Source: Sphingobium sp. AS12
Lineage (GTDB): Bacteria > Pseudomonadota > Alphaproteobacteria > Sphingomonadales > Sphingomonadaceae
Direction: 5' to 3'
NCBI RefSeq assembly: GCF_019097845.1
Contig: NZ_JAHRGM010000024.1
Span: 310,001 to 374,000 of the forward strand
DNA length: 64,000 bases
Numbering within the stretch: the first letter of the stretch is position 1; every line of letters begins with the position of its first letter. A program made the position numbers and the translations under genes. A model generated the notes under the pieces. That model saw only the letters and a list, made by a program, of their open reading frames with translations, did no database searches and was not told where the DNA came from. This document shows, piece after piece, positions 62,486 to 64,000 of this stretch.

Positions 62486-63781
62486 TCAAGAAACAGAGCT
62501 TGTCACATCTTCCAGCAGATCGGTCACGATGTCGAAATAGTCGCGCCAGGTGGGCGCGCGCCAGACCGAGAGCCGGGCAAGTTGGGCCGCGCGATCAAGC
62601 GAATCCGGCTGGCTATAGTTGCAAATCGCCTTCATCCAGCCCAGCCCGTCGAGCGGATCGAGATAATCGGGCGCGTCTCCGCCCACTTCGCGATGGGCCA
62701 TGATGTCGCTGCATATCACTGGCACCCCTGCGGCCAGCGCCTCGACCACCGGCATCCCGAAGCCTTCGGCAAAGGAGGGCATCAGCATGGCGCGCGCATT
62801 GGCGACCAGTGCCTGCATCCGCGTGTCGGACACTTCGCCCGCTTCGATCACATGGCCGCGCAACGCTTCGGCACGATCGAGCAGATCGACGACATTCTCA
62901 TTTTCCCAGCCGCGCCTGCCGATCAGCACCAGCACCGGGGCTGCATCGCCCAATTGTTCGGCCAGCCGCCGCCAGATCGTGAGCAGCAGCAGGTGATTTT
63001 TGCGCGGTTCGATGGTCGAAATATAGACGAAATAGGGGCGATCAGGCAGCACCTCATCCCGACCGCCAAATATGTCGGGGGCATCCGCGCCGAAATGGGC
63101 GACGCGGACCGCACGCCCCGCCAGGCCGTTCGCCATGTGCGGTTCCAGCGCATCGATCGTCGCCTGGCTGTTGCCGATGATGCCGCTGGCGAAGCGGTCG
63201 ATCGTTCGCACCCGCCGCCGATGTTCGTCCGCGCCCTGCGGCCGGGCATATTCGGGGTGGCTGAGCGGGATCACGTCATGCACCAGCGTCACGAATTTCG
63301 CGCCCTCGGCACGCAGAATTGCTCCGACCTGATCGGCATCGTCCAGATGGTGCGGCGACACTTGCAAATAGAGGCGCGGCCCTGTCGCGCGTGGCACCGG
63401 GCGGGGACGCAGCGCGAACATGTGCCGCACCGTCGCCGCGCGGCTCTCCCGCGCGTCGGCCACCCCGGCATTGCGCCATTTGGCCGCCGTGAACGCCAAA
63501 AACTGCCGCACCGCCGCACTATCGAGCCGGCCATAATAGCCGCCAGCCGGGTGGACAGCAGCAAAGGACAGCCGGTCGGGAATCCGCTCCAGCAATTCAC
63601 GGGCATAGACATATTCGACCCGGTCGATGCCGGTCGGCGCGGGGTGGAAGGAACGCGACAGCAGGCGCGACAGGTCGAGAATGACCTCGCTCTCACCCCG
63701 TTTGCCCTGAAACAGCGGGCTGGCCCGCTTGGTGCGGAGCGCCAGCCGAGCGCCGGGCACATTGAAGGGGCGTAAGCCCAT
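62486..63781 (-). CDS. Glycosyltransferase, GT4 family
   Basis: 431 residues from MGLRPFNVPG. VILDLSRLLSRSFHPAPTGI, FVYISTIEPRKNHLLLLTIW and PSFAEGFGMPVVEALAAGVP (two Glu of GT4). An N-terminal segment LSRSFHPAPTGIDRVEY with a Gly-Ile-Asp-Arg-Val motif marks the WbpY-like subgroup. Just upstream of the kps genes and probably part of the same capsule operon. Confidence 0.9.
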   Translation of the reverse strand: MGLRPFNVPGARLALRTKRASPLFQGKRGESEVILDLSRLLSRSFHPAPTGIDRVEYVYARELLERIPDRLSFAAVHPAGGYYGRLDSAAVRQFLAFTAAKWRNAGVADARESRAATVRHMFALRPRPVPRATGPRLYLQVSPHHLDDADQVGAILRAEGAKFVTLVHDVIPLSHPEYARPQGADEHRRRVRTIDRFASGIIGNSQATIDALEPHMANGLAGRAVRVAHFGADAPDIFGGRDEVLPDRPYFVYISTIEPRKNHLLLLTIWRRLAEQLGDAAPVLVLIGRRGWENENVVDLLDRAEALRGHVIEAGEVSDTRMQALVANARAMLMPSFAEGFGMPVVEALAAGVPVICSDIMAHREVGGDAPDYLDPLDGLGWMKAICNYSQPDSLDRAAQLARLSVWRAPTWRDYFDIVTDLLEDVTSSVS

Positions 63782-63835
63782 ATCAGCGTCCGCCGGCAAA
63801 AAAGGGCGCGCGCGCCATAATAGGATGAGGGCGCA

Positions 63836-64000
63836 TCAGAGGTGCGCGCGAATCTCTTGCGCCAGCGCTTTGAGCGCATCGGCGTCCGCGAACCCGCCCT
63901 GCCCGTGCGCGGCGAAGCCGGGCGCCTGCCCCACCCAGCGCGGCACGATATGGACGTGGAGGTGAAACACGGTCTGCCCTGCCGCCGCGCCGTTAAACTG
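63836..64000 (-). CDS. HIT-family nucleotide hydrolase (5' end outside window)
   Basis: The last 54 codons of a gene that enters from the right edge. VFHLHVHIVPRW contains the catalytic HxHxH histidine triad and lies where expected, ~40 residues before the end (LKALAQEIRAHL). Likely an HinT-like adenosine 5'-phosphoramidase. Confidence 0.88.
   Translation of the reverse strand, partial: QFNGAAAGQTVFHLHVHIVPRWVGQAPGFAAHGQGGFADADALKALAQEIRAHL

Noticed and set aside
61354..63775. Plus-strand open frames over the kpsC-like and glycosyltransferase genes
   Set aside because: Shadow frames opposite well-defined glycosyltransferase proteins.
1..64000. Prophage, integrative element, insertion sequence or tRNA genes
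   Set aside because: No integrase, transposase, phage structural gene or cloverleaf tRNA sequence was recognised by reading; a tRNA scan was not possible here, so an undetected tRNA cannot be fully excluded.

Overview
The window is high-GC DNA from an alphaproteobacterium, most likely a member of the Sphingomonadaceae (Sphingobium/Sphingomonas type). Supporting signs are the methionine synthase split into two genes behind an ArsR-methyltransferase regulator, a nitrogen-type PTS branch (hprK-rapZ-EIIA-HPr) with no sugar permease, a large TonB-dependent receptor, DUF6456 and PF06181-type genes, and several families of intergenic palindromes typical of this group. No phage, transposase, plasmid or CRISPR genes are visible; the window reads as core chromosome with a few small accessory insertions. 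These family and domain names are recognised from sequence motifs, not from a search.

Layout. 1-5 kb: methionine-cycle operon on the minus strand (sahR-like regulator, metF, two metH parts), with a promoter that predicts a leaderless, self-repressed transcript. 5-11 kb: small lipoproteins, a glycine-zipper protein, rpmB, tadA and a GT-C-like membrane protein divergent from gtrA. 11-20.5 kb: LytS/LytTR two-component pair, HxlR regulator, bifunctional (p)ppGpp enzyme, rplJ-rplL with an attenuator-like leader, then hprK-rapZ-EIIA-HPr. 20.5-28 kb: permeases, an rRNA/tRNA methylase, DUF4402 protein, acetyltransferase and a TonB-dependent receptor. 28-32.6 kb: ffh-rpsP-rimM-trmD-rplS ribosome/SRP operon, interrupted by a vapBC toxin-antitoxin pair and a small membrane gene. 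32.8-41.5 kb: amino-acid permease, TonB-C-like protein, dapF-mtaB-ftsY-yciB, sodB and a hemerythrin. 41.5-44.8 kb: chemoreceptor with a coupled small protein, a [2Fe-2S] thioredoxin-like protein, an unusual J-domain protein, and RNase P RNA. 44.8-51 kb: amidase and the chemotaxis operon cheA-W-Y-B-R. 51-58 kb: mscL, lemA with two TPM-domain genes, Nudix hydrolase, DUF6456/XRE pair, a glycosyltransferase. 57-64 kb: a truncated NasA-like molybdoenzyme next to modA, then KpsS/KpsC-type capsule genes, another glycosyltransferase and the end of a HIT gene.

The strongest unusual signals are: (i) a three-copy family of about 110-nt elements, each a small hairpin followed by a 33-bp inverted repeat whose arms change together between copies; (ii) the sahR-like promoter, where the operator palindrome exactly fills the space between -35 and -10 and the predicted start of transcription is the A of the ATG; (iii) vapBC inside the rimM-trmD operon with its own operator touching the rimM stop codon; (iv) a NasA-like protein with Asp in place of the Mo-binding Cys and no C-terminal cofactor domain.
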